Shown one piece after another: positions 1 through 8,466 of a stretch of 29,121 bases of DNA. The DNA lies in NCBI GenBank assembly GCA_046542995.1, contig JBKHAH010000039.1:1-29121 (forward strand), read 5' to 3'. Every line of letters begins with the position of its first letter. Position 1 is the stretch's first letter. The position numbers and the translations under genes are program-made. This stretch comes from Perlabentimonas sp046542995. GTDB taxonomy: Bacteria; Bacteroidota; Bacteroidia; Bacteroidales; Tenuifilaceae. The notes under the pieces are model-generated. The model was given only the letters and a program-made list of their open reading frames with translations. It was not told the origin of the DNA and searched no databases.

Positions 1-634
1 CTTTGTTTATAAATGCTACCCTGTGGCACAACCGCTCAGCTTCCTCAATGTAGTGTGTTGTAAGGAAGATGGTTGTTCCTCTTTCGTTCAGTTCCTTTAT
101 CATGTTTCTGATTTGCCTCACGCTTGCTACATCAATACCGGATGTTGGTTCGTCAAGGAATAATATTTCAGGGTCGTGTATCAGGGCTGCTGCAATGGTC
201 AGTTTCCGTTTCATCCCTTTCGAGTAGGCTTTGAATTTTTTATTGGCAGCTTCCTTTAATTGAAATAATTCAAGCAATTGATGCGCTTTGTTTTCACGTT
301 CTTTTTTAGTCAGCCCATACAATGCCCCGCAAAAACAGAGGTTGTCAAAACCGCTCATTTCATCGTACAGATTGCTTTCATCGGGCACAACACCGATTAA
401 TTCCTGTGCTTTCTTAATATTTTTGGTCAGGTCAGTTCCCTTGTATAATATTTTTCCGGAGGTTACCTTAGCCATACCAATGAGCATGTTTATAGTGGTG
501 GTTTTTCCTGCACCGTTGGGTCCCAGGAACCCGAATATTTCTGCCCTTTTTATTTCAAAGTCAATTTCATCAACCGCTTCAAAACCGTTGTAGGACTTTT
601 TTAGGTTTTGTACTTCCAATATTCTATCTGTCAT
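1..634 (-). CDS. ABC transporter ATP-binding protein (ABC-2 exporter type), 3' end outside window
   Basis: The gene runs off the left edge; 211 codons are visible from the ATG at 634-632. It is the nucleotide-binding subunit of an ABC exporter that would energise a membrane permease encoded beyond the window. Visible motifs are Walker A GPNGAGKTT (residues 38-46), an ABC signature variant YSKGM (137-141), Walker B ILFLDEP (157-163) and the H-loop His194 (TTH). The Q-loop position reads VVPDES, so the usual Gln is Asp85. The start codon lies inside the end of the arsR gene (11-base overlap), which indicates translational coupling and control by that repressor. The substrate cannot be told. The absence of a fused membrane domain in the visible part fits the two-gene ABC-2 arrangement. 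The family call is secure; the specific role is unknown. Confidence 0.93.
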   Translation of the reverse strand, partial: MTDRILEVQNLKKSYNGFEAVDEIDFEIKRAEIFGFLGPNGAGKTTTINMLIGMAKVTSGKILYKGTDLTKNIKKAQELIGVVPDESNLYDEMSGFDNLCFCGALYGLTKKERENKAHQLLELFQLKEAANKKFKAYSKGMKRKLTIAAALIHDPEILFLDEPTSGIDVASVRQIRNMIKELNERGTTIFLTTHYIEEAERLCHRVAFINK

Positions 635-911
635 TTCCCATTTTTTTTAGCATAGCATCCAGGCTTTTCATAAATTCATCAATGGTAACTGGATTCAATC
701 TGTAATGAATGATTGAACCATAGCGTTCGGCATACACAAGATTGCATTCTTTAAGTATTTTCAAGTGTTGTGAAACAGCAGATTGTGTTATCTCAAGCTT
801 TCTTGCAATCGCGTTCACACAATACTTCCGGTCGCGGATTAATTTCACAATTTGCAATCTGGAGTTTACAGATAATGCCTTGATTATATTTGATACATTT
901 TTTTCATTCAT
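624..911 (-). CDS. ArsR/SmtB-family winged-helix transcriptional regulator
   Basis: A 95-residue protein of normal length for the ArsR family. Residues 8-28 form the first helices, and the stretch from CVNAIARKL to SQHLKIL (31-53) is the helix-turn-helix, with SQHL in the recognition helix; a short wing follows (YGSIIHYRL, 64-72). It has only two cysteines (31 and 56) and no CxC metal box, so the classical As/Zn/Cd alpha3 metal site is not evident. It is probably the repressor of its own operon with the downstream ABC ATPase, whose start overlaps its stop. A perfect 8-bp-arm palindrome lies 9 bases before the start codon, over the predicted transcription start, as expected for autorepression. 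The ligand is unknown. Confidence 0.92.
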   Translation of the reverse strand: MNEKNVSNIIKALSVNSRLQIVKLIRDRKYCVNAIARKLEITQSAVSQHLKILKECNLVYAERYGSIIHYRLNPVTIDEFMKSLDAMLKKMGNDR

Positions 912-920
912 ATATTAGTC

Positions 921-944
921 GTTACTAAATATTATATTAGTAAC
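921..944. promoter_or_regulatory. Palindromic candidate ArsR operator
   Basis: GTTACTAA and its exact reverse complement TTAGTAAC are separated by 8 A/T-only bases. The dyad lies between the promoter and the arsR start codon. Size and position fit an ArsR-family dimer site; binding by this repressor is inferred. Confidence 0.65.
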
Positions 945-1326
945 TGCGAATATATTGTTTATTCAATTAATATCAAAATTGTTTTATCTTTTAAAGCGGA
1001 AAGAAAATTAGTAAGTGTTTAATGGCGTTGGTTAAATTACTCACATCAGATTATATTTTAATGGTGTTCGTGAGCTCCCTTCGGTCGGTTGCACTCATTG
1101 ACAAAGCTTTGGTTGTAGCGTTGGCTTCCCGAAGCAAGTTTTGGACAGGCAGTGAGGCTTTGGCAATGTGTGCAATGTGAGAGGGGTTTCTTTCTTTTTT
1201 TGCGGGCGGAAGAAAAAAACAAAATAAATTTGGCTCCGCCGAGCTCCACTTTGTTCCGGTTCCATCAAATTTGCACTGTCCTGTCAAAAAGCTAAATCCT
1301 ATCTATTTTCAATTAAAGGGGATACG
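945..1326. other. Non-coding stretch with imperfect inverted repeats
   Basis: Apart from the arsR promoter at its left end I see no credible gene here. The reading frames at 1051-1287 are low-complexity and resemble no family. Between about 1057 and 1293 the base composition is richer in G/C than the flanks. An imperfect inverted repeat pairs 1134-1154 (TTTTGGACAGGCAGTG core) with 1274-1292 (CACTGTCCTGTCAAAA core). Inside it GGCGGA and TCCGCC can pair, next to T-rich and A-rich tracts around 1188-1222. It looks like a degenerate repeat or cassette-like remnant; no integrase or transposase is nearby. Confidence 0.45.
947..977 (-). promoter_or_regulatory. Bacteroidota-type promoter of the arsR-ABC operon
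   Basis: On the minus strand a -33 element TTTG (974-977) is followed after 19 bases by TATATTCG (947-954), which matches the TAnnTTTG consensus with one mismatch. The predicted transcription start falls around 940, inside the palindrome at 921-944, so repressor binding would block initiation. Confidence 0.6.
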
Positions 1327-1620
1327 ATGCATAGCCTGATTATGCTCGTAGGCGGAACTTTTTTGCTTGCATCTTCTGCTCTTAATATATTTACATACAT
1401 TGAATATAGGAGGGTTAAGGCTTTATACTTTTTAGTGCCACTGCTAATAATTACACTAGGGTATTTTATATTCTGCCTGATACTTTATATTAAGGTAAAA
1501 AGAATTAAAGAAGCATGGCATAAGTACAATGACCTTGATCTGTTGAAATTAACAAAAAGGATGATAAAATTATTGCCACCTTTTGCTTCAATAACAAGAG
1601 AATACAACAATTGGCGCTAA
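1327..1620 (+). CDS. Small two-helix membrane protein of unknown function
   Basis: Ninety-seven residues with two clear hydrophobic segments, about 4-25 and 34-55, separated by a short basic loop (EYRRVK). A basic cytoplasmic-looking tail follows (KVKRIKEAW onward), ending in a weakly amphipathic stretch. Positive charge distribution suggests that the loop between the helices and the tail cannot both be inside unless the helices form a hairpin with unusual topology. I do not recognise the family. It is the only plus-strand gene in the first 27 kb and sits alone between the repeat-bearing stretch and the serine hydrolase, transcribed convergently with the latter. The codon pattern and a coherent hydrophobic profile argue that it is real. 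No convincing promoter was found. Confidence 0.5.
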   Translation: MHSLIMLVGGTFLLASSALNIFTYIEYRRVKALYFLVPLLIITLGYFIFCLILYIKVKRIKEAWHKYNDLDLLKLTKRMIKLLPPFASITREYNNWR

Positions 1621-1706
1621 CCAATAATCTCTACATAAACCAATTTATTGAGTCGGCCAAGGAAAATAATGTGAAAATAATTATGTCCTAGCTGTGCGGA
1701 ATAGAA

Positions 1707-3089
1707 CTACCCCTCGTTCGTTATACTGGGAATACTCCAATCAAGATTACCCGTATTATCAGATGATTCTTTCAACTCACTTTTAATTTCAACATAATTG
1801 TTGTTTGTAAAGGAAGGTATGCTAAACAAGTTGATATTTGGCCATTCATTAACAGTAGATAGAGCTCTGGTCATCATCCTGTTTACCTCGTATGGGAAGC
1901 GAGCACCAACCCACGGACTAGTGTTTGTAATAAACACATAGGTTAACCCATCGCTCCTCATTATGGTAAGTGCTGATGTGCCAGAGAAAGAACCCGTTCT
2001 CCACTTTGTGCCATCAGCAGCCACCCTTCGCCATCCTAAAGGTTGCATTCCAGGCTTTGTACTCTCCAGCGTCCTTATTGATCTCTTTGAAATGATTGTG
2101 CTCTCGGAATACATATCAATACCTGACAAAAATTTCATCAAGCTAACCGATGATATAACCCAACCACCTGCAGCTCCAAGAGTTCTAATATCATTACCCC
2201 CTCTGCTTTTATAAACCAATTCTGGTTTACCATCGTATGCAGGTACTTTAGATGCATCTGGCACTTCGTAGTAACGCACCTCGAGTGGGTAGCGCATATC
2301 ATCAAAATTATATGCAAGAAAAGCATCGTTTATGCCAAGAGGCCTAAAAACATTGGATTGCACATATTTTTCGTATGGCCTGCCAGAAACCTTCTCAATT
2401 ACGCTCTCAAGGATGAGGTAACCCAAATTACTATAGGAACTCCTCAGTCCTGGGGTAAAATGCAATCTCTTTGCTAAAGCAAAAGATATTATATCATTTC
2501 TGGCAATTGGTAATTCCGTACCGAGTTGCCTGGCAATTGAACCAGGCATAAACAGATGATCTCCCCAGCGGGAAGTCCACCCGCCAGAATGATTTAGCAG
2601 CTGCATAACGGTAATGTCCTCCACTCTACTATCAATGTATTCAAGATATTGCGGAGCATTAAGTATCCCCTTGATTCCAAAGACCTTGTCGTTCAAATCG
2701 AGCTTACCATCCTCAATTAAGTTCATTACTGCCACTGCCGTTATTAGTTTCGATACGCTGGCAATCCTTAAAAGATGATATGGTTGCATATTCTCTTCCT
2801 CCTCCTCATTAGCAAAACCAAAACCTTTTGCATACAGCAACTTACCATGCTTTGCAACCGCAACTGAAGCCCCCTTTACGCCCCATTGCTTTATGAACCG
2901 GTCAATGCTAACATCCAGATTATCATAGGCATGGTATCCTGATAGATCATTGGTAATATCAAGCGGAGAGAAGGAGATATCCGGAGGAGATAATTCAGCA
3001 TGATCCATTCTTCCAGAATAACCAAAGGTTAACTCGAATAAAAGAAAGAATAGGAATAGTACAGGAATTAATATGTATCGTTTGAACAT
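1707..3089 (-). CDS. Secreted serine hydrolase, beta-lactamase class C / D-alanyl-D-alanine carboxypeptidase family
   Basis: A 460-residue protein of the penicillin-binding-protein-like beta-lactamase family. The N-terminus (MFKRYILIPVLFLFFLL) is a signal peptide or anchor without a lipobox, so the enzyme should be exported. The catalytic SxxK motif is SVSK (Ser111-Lys114), the second motif is YSN (219-221), and the third, in place of KTG, is TGS (365-367) in the context TGSFSGT. An in-frame ATG exists 14 codons upstream (3131), but a perfect promoter at 3134-3165 puts the transcription start near 3127, downstream of that ATG. The start at 3089 also leaves a clean signal peptide, so I chose it. 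Related enzymes are peptidases, esterases or muropeptide hydrolases; the substrate cannot be assigned from sequence. Confidence 0.9.
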   Translation of the reverse strand: MFKRYILIPVLFLFFLLFELTFGYSGRMDHAELSPPDISFSPLDITNDLSGYHAYDNLDVSIDRFIKQWGVKGASVAVAKHGKLLYAKGFGFANEEEEENMQPYHLLRIASVSKLITAVAVMNLIEDGKLDLNDKVFGIKGILNAPQYLEYIDSRVEDITVMQLLNHSGGWTSRWGDHLFMPGSIARQLGTELPIARNDIISFALAKRLHFTPGLRSSYSNLGYLILESVIEKVSGRPYEKYVQSNVFRPLGINDAFLAYNFDDMRYPLEVRYYEVPDASKVPAYDGKPELVYKSRGGNDIRTLGAAGGWVISSVSLMKFLSGIDMYSESTIISKRSIRTLESTKPGMQPLGWRRVAADGTKWRTGSFSGTSALTIMRSDGLTYVFITNTSPWVGARFPYEVNRMMTRALSTVNEWPNINLFSIPSFTNNNYVEIKSELKESSDNTGNLDWSIPSITNEG

Positions 3090-3133
3090 TCTATTTCTAC
3101 TAATAATAAAGTGATAATAACATAAACACACCG

Positions 3134-3165
3134 CAAAACTAACTGTTTAAAAAATAATACACAAA
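3134..3165 (-). promoter_or_regulatory. Bacteroidota-type promoter of the serine hydrolase gene
   Basis: Minus-strand TTTG (3162-3165), a 20-base spacer and TAGTTTTG (3134-3141) match the TTTG / TAnnTTTG consensus exactly. The predicted start is near 3127, which decides in favour of the ATG at 3089 as the translation start. Confidence 0.7.
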
Positions 3166-3274
3166 AATTACTTGCGACTATTTTATGACATAATGCACAA
3201 AACAATTATTCGCACGTTACATTCAACTCACATCCAGACAGTTAAAACCGAATTATTGAATTCAACAAATAGGT

Positions 3275-4306
3275 TTAAAGAAGTGATTTCAAGGTCTTTA
3301 CAAAACCCTCTATATCCTCCTCTGTAGTGTCCCAGGATGTCATCCAGCGGACCTCGTTACGAGACTCATCCCATTCGTAAAAGAAGTATTCATCTTGTAG
3401 TTTTGGAATGATTTCTCTTGGAACAATGGCAAAAACACCATTAACATCAACCGGTTGGGTAACGGTAACCTCTGGTATTTCGCCTATTTTATTGGCCAAA
3501 AAATTGGCCATTCTATTTGCATGCAGTGCTGTTTGCTTCCACTGATTATTTGATAGGTATGCGCTAAACTGCGCTGAAATGTAACGCATTTTTGATGCCA
3601 GCTGCAAACCCTGCTTACGAGTGTACATGAAACCTTCTGCCAGCTCCTGACGGAAGAAAACAACGGCTTCGCCGTACATCATGCCATTCTTGGTTCCCCC
3701 AAACGATAGAATATCAACACCAACCTCGGTGGTAAACGATTTAAAATTTAAACCGAGTGCAACGGCCGCATTGGCAATTCTTGCCCCATCCATGTGCACA
3801 TACATATCATGAGAATGAGCGTAGTCTGCCAGTTTTTTTATCTCATCGGGCGAATAAACTGTGCCCAGCTCCGTTGGTTGAGTTATTGAAATAATTTTAG
3901 GTTGTGAATGATGCTGAAAACCAAACCCATGCATGTGTTTCTTTATTAAATCGATGGTTAATTTACCATCAGGGGTAGGTACCGAAAGTACCTTGCAGCC
4001 TGTAAAACGCTCAGGTGCACCACACTCATCTACATTAATATGGGCTGTTTCGGGACATATAACTGAATGGTATGGTTGTGTAGCTGCTTTTATTCCCAGA
4101 ACGTTAGCCGCAGAGCCAATGAACACGAAGAACACCTCAACATGATTGCCAAACTCCTCTTTAAATAGCTTTATAGCCATCTCGGTGTATGGGTCGTCGC
4201 CATAAGCAATGGTATGACCTTTGTTTACATTTGCCATTGCCTCGAAAATAGCAGGATGAACACCTGAATTATTATCGCTGGCAAATCCTCTTTTATTTGT
4301 GGTCAT
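3275..4306 (-). CDS. Low-specificity L-threonine aldolase-like PLP enzyme (beta-eliminating lyase family)
   Basis: Three hundred and forty-three residues, the usual length for the fold-type I aldolase family that cleaves L-threonine or L-allo-threonine to glycine and acetaldehyde. The PLP-binding lysine is Lys206 in SFGGTKNG, and the cofactor aspartate lies in HMDGARIAN (Asp173). The N-terminal SDNNSGVHPAI segment is typical of the family's substrate loop. It should be a cytosolic enzyme of glycine/threonine metabolism. It starts 52 bases after the argS stop on the same strand, and no separate promoter was found, so it may be cotranscribed with argS. Other members of this fold act on phenylserine or other beta-hydroxy amino acids, so the precise substrate is uncertain. 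Confidence 0.88.
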   Translation of the reverse strand: MTTNKRGFASDNNSGVHPAIFEAMANVNKGHTIAYGDDPYTEMAIKLFKEEFGNHVEVFFVFIGSAANVLGIKAATQPYHSVICPETAHINVDECGAPERFTGCKVLSVPTPDGKLTIDLIKKHMHGFGFQHHSQPKIISITQPTELGTVYSPDEIKKLADYAHSHDMYVHMDGARIANAAVALGLNFKSFTTEVGVDILSFGGTKNGMMYGEAVVFFRQELAEGFMYTRKQGLQLASKMRYISAQFSAYLSNNQWKQTALHANRMANFLANKIGEIPEVTVTQPVDVNGVFAIVPREIIPKLQDEYFFYEWDESRNEVRWMTSWDTTEEDIEGFVKTLKSLL

Positions 4307-4358
4307 GAATATACTATTGATTATAATGTTTAAAACTTAATACAATATTATTTATGTG

Positions 4359-6152
4359 CTACATCCTATTTGGCACCTCTATCCCTAGTAACCACATGGC
4401 TAAACGAATTACGTTTCCTGTTTCGCGCGAAATAATTAAGCGTAAGTCACGAATACCCTCATTAGGCTCTTTAAGTATGCTGTAATCGTGATAAAACTGG
4501 TTGTACTCCTTAGCTAAATCGTAAACGTAGTTTGCAATTAATGCAGGGCTAAGCTGCTCTCCAGCCTGTTGAATATACGACGGGAATATTGATAGCTGCT
4601 TAATCAGCTCACGCTCCTTATCACCCAGATCAATACTACTACTTAAAACATGGGGCACTTGTATGCCAGATGCATTTGCCTTGCGAAGAACTGACTGGAT
4701 GCGAGCATGAGAGTATTGTATAAACGGACCCGTATTCCCATTAAAATCTATAGATTCCTTCGGGTTAAAGGTCATATTCTTCTTAGGATCAACCTTTAGT
4801 ATAAAGTATTTGAGAGCTCCCATGCCTACCATTTTAACAATGCTGGTTGCTTCTTCCTCGTTAGCATCATTAAGCTTGCCAAATTCTTTAGACATTTCTC
4901 GGGCTGTAGCAACCATCTCCACCATTAAATCATCAGCATCAACAACCTTCCCCTCACGTGACTTCATCTTACCCTCTGGCAGTTGAACCATTCCGTATGA
5001 AAGATGATACAAGTGATTAGCCCAGCTATAACCCAACTTGCTAAGGATTAATTTTAGAACTTTAAAATGATACTCCTGCTCATTACCTACTATGTAAATA
5101 TGATCATCCAGCTGAAACTCTGAAAATCGCTGCGATGCGGTGCCAATATCCTGAGTCATATAAACAGAGGTTCCATCAGCACGGAGCAACAACTTCTCGT
5201 CAAGCCCGTCGGCCGTTAAATCAATCCAAACAGAACCATCATTTTTACGATAAAATATGCCCTTCTCCAATCCATCATTCACTATCTCCCTGCCTAAAAG
5301 GTAAGTCTGCGACTCATAGTATATCTTATCAAACTCCACCCCCATCTCTTTATACGTAACATCAAACCCATTGTAAACCCACTGGTTCATATTTTTCCAT
5401 AGTGAATAAACATCAGGTTCTTTGGCTTCCCATTTGCGAAGCATCTCCTGTGCTTCAACTATTAAAGGAGCCTTAACCTTTGCATCCTCTTCTGATAAAC
5501 CTTGGGCCTTCAACTTCTCAACCTGCTTCCTGTACTCCTTTTCGAAAAGAACGTAATAGTTTCCAACAAGATGATCGCCCTTAATCCCCCTGGTTTCAGG
5601 GGTTTCACCTTCCCCAAACTTCTTCCATGCCACCATCGACTTACAAATATGTATCCCCCTATCGTTCACCAAATTCACTTTAACGGCCCTATGACCATTC
5701 GCTTCAAGCAAGCGTGCCACAGAGAAGCCTAGAAGATTATTACGAATATGTCCTAAATGCAGGGGTTTATTTGTATTTGGCGAAGAGAACTCTACCATCT
5801 TAGTTTCTCCTGATGAATCAGGTTCAGCAAAACCATAATCAACGGTTTGAGCAATGGTGTTAAGAAAATTGCACCAGAAGGATTGGCTTAAGCAAATATT
5901 TAAAAATCCTTTAATAATATTAAAGGAATCTATTGCTGGGAGTGTGGACTGCAGATACTCCCCTATTTCATTAGCAGTATCTTCAGGCTTCTTTTTTGAA
6001 ATCTTGAGAAGAGGGAATACAACCAATGTGAAATCGCCCTCAAACTCGCGCTTGGTCTTTTGAACCTGAATCTGCTTATCATCAATATTAACACCGTACA
6101 AGCTGGTTATGGCAGATTTTATGGATTGCGAAAGATGCTGTTCGACTAACAT
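4359..6152 (-). CDS. argS: Arginyl-tRNA synthetase
   Basis: A class I aminoacyl-tRNA synthetase of 597 residues, in the normal range, which charges tRNA-Arg in the cytosol. The N-terminal additional domain (about 1-115, including EFEGDFTLVVFPL) is followed by the Rossmann core with the HIGH-type motif HLGH (132-135) in SSPNTNKPLHLGHIRNN. The KMSKS-equivalent is KMKSREG (395-401). The C-terminal DALR anticodon-binding domain starts near NTGPFIQYSHARI and ends with LAMWLLGIEVPNRM. No motif is damaged. The gene has its own promoter element immediately upstream, and the aldolase gene follows closely. Confidence 0.98.
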   Translation of the reverse strand: MLVEQHLSQSIKSAITSLYGVNIDDKQIQVQKTKREFEGDFTLVVFPLLKISKKKPEDTANEIGEYLQSTLPAIDSFNIIKGFLNICLSQSFWCNFLNTIAQTVDYGFAEPDSSGETKMVEFSSPNTNKPLHLGHIRNNLLGFSVARLLEANGHRAVKVNLVNDRGIHICKSMVAWKKFGEGETPETRGIKGDHLVGNYYVLFEKEYRKQVEKLKAQGLSEEDAKVKAPLIVEAQEMLRKWEAKEPDVYSLWKNMNQWVYNGFDVTYKEMGVEFDKIYYESQTYLLGREIVNDGLEKGIFYRKNDGSVWIDLTADGLDEKLLLRADGTSVYMTQDIGTASQRFSEFQLDDHIYIVGNEQEYHFKVLKLILSKLGYSWANHLYHLSYGMVQLPEGKMKSREGKVVDADDLMVEMVATAREMSKEFGKLNDANEEEATSIVKMVGMGALKYFILKVDPKKNMTFNPKESIDFNGNTGPFIQYSHARIQSVLRKANASGIQVPHVLSSSIDLGDKERELIKQLSIFPSYIQQAGEQLSPALIANYVYDLAKEYNQFYHDYSILKEPNEGIRDLRLIISRETGNVIRLAMWLLGIEVPNRM

Positions 6153-6178
6153 ATTATTTATACTGTTTAAAAACTTGG

Positions 6179-6186
6179 CAAAGATA
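6179..6186 (-). promoter_or_regulatory. Promoter -7 element of argS
   Basis: TATCTTTG on the minus strand matches TAnnTTTG exactly and would start transcription near 6172, about 20 bases before the argS ATG. No TTTG is seen at the right distance upstream, so only the -7 box is supported. Confidence 0.5.
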
Positions 6187-6300
6187 GTAAAGAATGAATA
6201 AACCTTTGGTAATATAGCGATAAAATAACCTCACCAGTTTGGCTCTGAACCAAGATAAGTTTAAATGCAAACAATCAGGCTGGGCCTGCAAGAAATAGAA

Positions 6301-6324
6301 CGGCTCAGGCGAGCGCCTGAGCCG
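6301..6324 (-). terminator. GC-rich hairpin, likely terminator of the S9 peptidase gene
   Basis: CGGCTCAGGC and its exact complement GCCTGAGCCG enclose a 4-base loop. The hairpin lies 47 bases after the S9 peptidase stop codon and upstream of argS. On the minus strand it is followed by the pyrimidine-rich TTCTATTTCTT, not by a pure T run. Confidence 0.65.
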
Positions 6325-6370
6325 AACATCACTATCTTAAAATTAGGCTAATAAAAACCAGTTACAACAT

Positions 6371-8392
6371 CTACTCAGCAATCAAATCTTCAGGTAATTC
6401 AACCTTACTAACATCAACCGTAATCTCCTCAAGCCGTTTGGCTACTTCTTCGGGCATATCCTCCTGATAACGCCCATTTAAATGCTTAGCAAGGAATTGT
6501 TCCATTGCTGCTATAAATGCAATTCGGTTAATTGGTCTGGCAAAACCATGCCCCTCGTCAGGTGCGTTGATGTACTCAACAGGGAAACCTCTTTCGCGAA
6601 GGGCAACAACAATCTGATCGGACTCGGCCACCTTAACCCTTGGATCGTTCTGCCCTTGAACAACCATTAAAGGGGCTGCTATTTCATTTGCAGAGAATAA
6701 TGGGGATTGTCTTTTAATTTGCTCCAGCTCCTCCTCATTATTTGGATTACCCATACGTTCATAGAATGTTGTACGTATAGCCTCCCAGTAAGGAGGTATA
6801 GAGTTTAGTAGGGTTCTTAAGTTTGATGGCCCTACAAATGAAACGCCACATGCATATAAATCGGGTGTAAAAGCAAGTCCTGCTAAAGTAGCATATCCAC
6901 CATAGGATATTCCAAAAATTCCAACCCTATCCTCATCAACAATACCCTGATCAACTAAATGTTTAACTCCCCAGGTAATATCATCCTGCATAAGATTGCC
7001 CCACTGCTTATTACCAGCATTGAGAAAAGCTTTACCAAAACCAGTTGATGACCTGAAGTTAGGCTGAAGCACTGCATACCCTCTGTTAGCCAGTAATTGG
7101 GCATATGAATCGTACCCCCACCTATCGCGGGCCCAGGGGCCCCCATGGGGAACTACTACTAAAGGTAAATTCTTTTCACCGTAGCCTTTAGGCAATGTGA
7201 GGTACGCCTGTATTTCAAGCCCATCTGATGATGGGTAAGTAATACTTGTCATTGTTGACAGATGCTCAGTGGGCAAAGAAGGGCGAGGGTCGTACTGGAA
7301 GTTGATCTCCCTTGACTCCATATCATATATATAAACTTGACCCGGGTTAGTATCAGACCAAACGCTGACCAACCAGTATTGCTCATCGTTAGTAGCTCCG
7401 TATAAACTTACTTCCATATCATCAAATTGATTCTTGATATGCAGGTAATGTTCCTCAAACTCTTCATCCTTAAAATAGCGACGCGTATAAGCATCAGTAT
7501 ATGACGTGAAAAGAACTTCCTGGGTTTTATCGGATATAAACATTCCTCCAAAATCAGCTTTACCTTCTGGATCCTTCTCAATAAACTCCATCTCTCCGGT
7601 TTCAATATCCATAAGGTATAGCTGAGTCAGGTCAATATCATCACCTGCATTTGACACTAAATAAAAATGCCTGTTATCTTTTTTGAACGATAATGGATAA
7701 GCCGTTTCAAACACCGACCATGAGTAAAGTAACGTTTCTCCCTCTGAATCAATTCTCCAGAGTTCATTCGTACCATCCATACCGGATCGTGTGGCTAACC
7801 TTAGGTTGTCCTCATGATCAAAAAGCCAGCCAGTATAACGATTTGTGTTTTCACGAATAAGATTAAGTTCACCTGTTGAAATATTTAGGCTGTAAAGATC
7901 ATGCCATGACTTGTCGCGCTCGTTTAAGCCTACAAACATTAAGTCGTGGTCAACGCGGGAGATGTGCTGTATCTGTGCTCTAACATCCTCAAGATCTGTT
8001 AAGTTTCTGGCATTGGGCACAGAATCTGTAGATGCTTCTGTTGGGTCAACAGCATAAATATTAAAGTTCTCGTCACCTCCTTTATCCTGAACATAAAGCA
8101 AATACTTTCCGTCGCGCGACCAGAAATAACCCCTTATTGGACGCTGCTTTTCTGAAGTAACAGGGAATGCCTCATCAAAAGATGCATTACGAGGTTTAAC
8201 CCAAATATTTCTGGTGCCATTATAGGCTTTTAGGAACGAGACATGCTCTCCATTAGGCGATATTTGTGCCCCTGATATTTCAGGATCATCGAAAAAAATC
8301 TCCCTATCTATTATTGGAGGAACCTGTTCGCTTTCACAGCTGATTATGGTTGCAAACAGCATGCAAATAAGTGTAATTCTAATTGATTTCAT
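6371..8392 (-). CDS. Prolyl-oligopeptidase-family (S9) serine peptidase, lipoprotein
   Basis: A 673-residue S9 peptidase of the acylaminoacyl-peptidase/DPP type. It starts with a lipoprotein signal (MKSIRITLICMLFATIISC) whose lipobox cysteine would be Cys19, so it should be anchored in the cell envelope. Residues about 30-370 form the beta-propeller with repeated SPNG/SRDGKYLLY-type blades. The C-terminal alpha/beta hydrolase domain (about 380-640) carries the nucleophile Ser496 in GISYGG, Asp583 in QGQNDPRV and His615 in DEGHGF, with the oxyanion region PHGGPWARD (415-423). It probably degrades imported or periplasmic peptides. It lies just downstream of secA but has its own -7 promoter element, and a strong hairpin ends the unit. 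Confidence 0.94.
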   Translation of the reverse strand: MKSIRITLICMLFATIISCESEQVPPIIDREIFFDDPEISGAQISPNGEHVSFLKAYNGTRNIWVKPRNASFDEAFPVTSEKQRPIRGYFWSRDGKYLLYVQDKGGDENFNIYAVDPTEASTDSVPNARNLTDLEDVRAQIQHISRVDHDLMFVGLNERDKSWHDLYSLNISTGELNLIRENTNRYTGWLFDHEDNLRLATRSGMDGTNELWRIDSEGETLLYSWSVFETAYPLSFKKDNRHFYLVSNAGDDIDLTQLYLMDIETGEMEFIEKDPEGKADFGGMFISDKTQEVLFTSYTDAYTRRYFKDEEFEEHYLHIKNQFDDMEVSLYGATNDEQYWLVSVWSDTNPGQVYIYDMESREINFQYDPRPSLPTEHLSTMTSITYPSSDGLEIQAYLTLPKGYGEKNLPLVVVPHGGPWARDRWGYDSYAQLLANRGYAVLQPNFRSSTGFGKAFLNAGNKQWGNLMQDDITWGVKHLVDQGIVDEDRVGIFGISYGGYATLAGLAFTPDLYACGVSFVGPSNLRTLLNSIPPYWEAIRTTFYERMGNPNNEEELEQIKRQSPLFSANEIAAPLMVVQGQNDPRVKVAESDQIVVALRERGFPVEYINAPDEGHGFARPINRIAFIAAMEQFLAKHLNGRYQEDMPEEVAKRLEEITVDVSKVELPEDLIAE

Positions 8393-8436
8393 ACCGGTGA
8401 TTTTAAGGTTAAAGTTATTATGATGTGATATTAAAA

Positions 8437-8444
8437 CAAATTTA
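8437..8444 (-). promoter_or_regulatory. Promoter -7 element of the S9 peptidase gene
   Basis: TAAATTTG on the minus strand is an exact TAnnTTTG match 44 bases before the start codon, giving a leader of about 38 bases. The -33 element is not recognisable; it would lie close to the secA stop codon. Confidence 0.45.
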
Positions 8445-8466
8445 AACCAATAAAAAAACCAGCTTG

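Noticed and set aside
1051..1287. Minus-strand reading frames of 63 and 78 codons
   Set aside because: They overlap each other in different frames, are low-complexity, lie in the repeat-bearing island and have no family-like features.
3256..3265. TTGAATTCAA palindrome before the aldolase stop
   Set aside because: It is short, A/T-rich and without a partner promoter; chance is sufficient.
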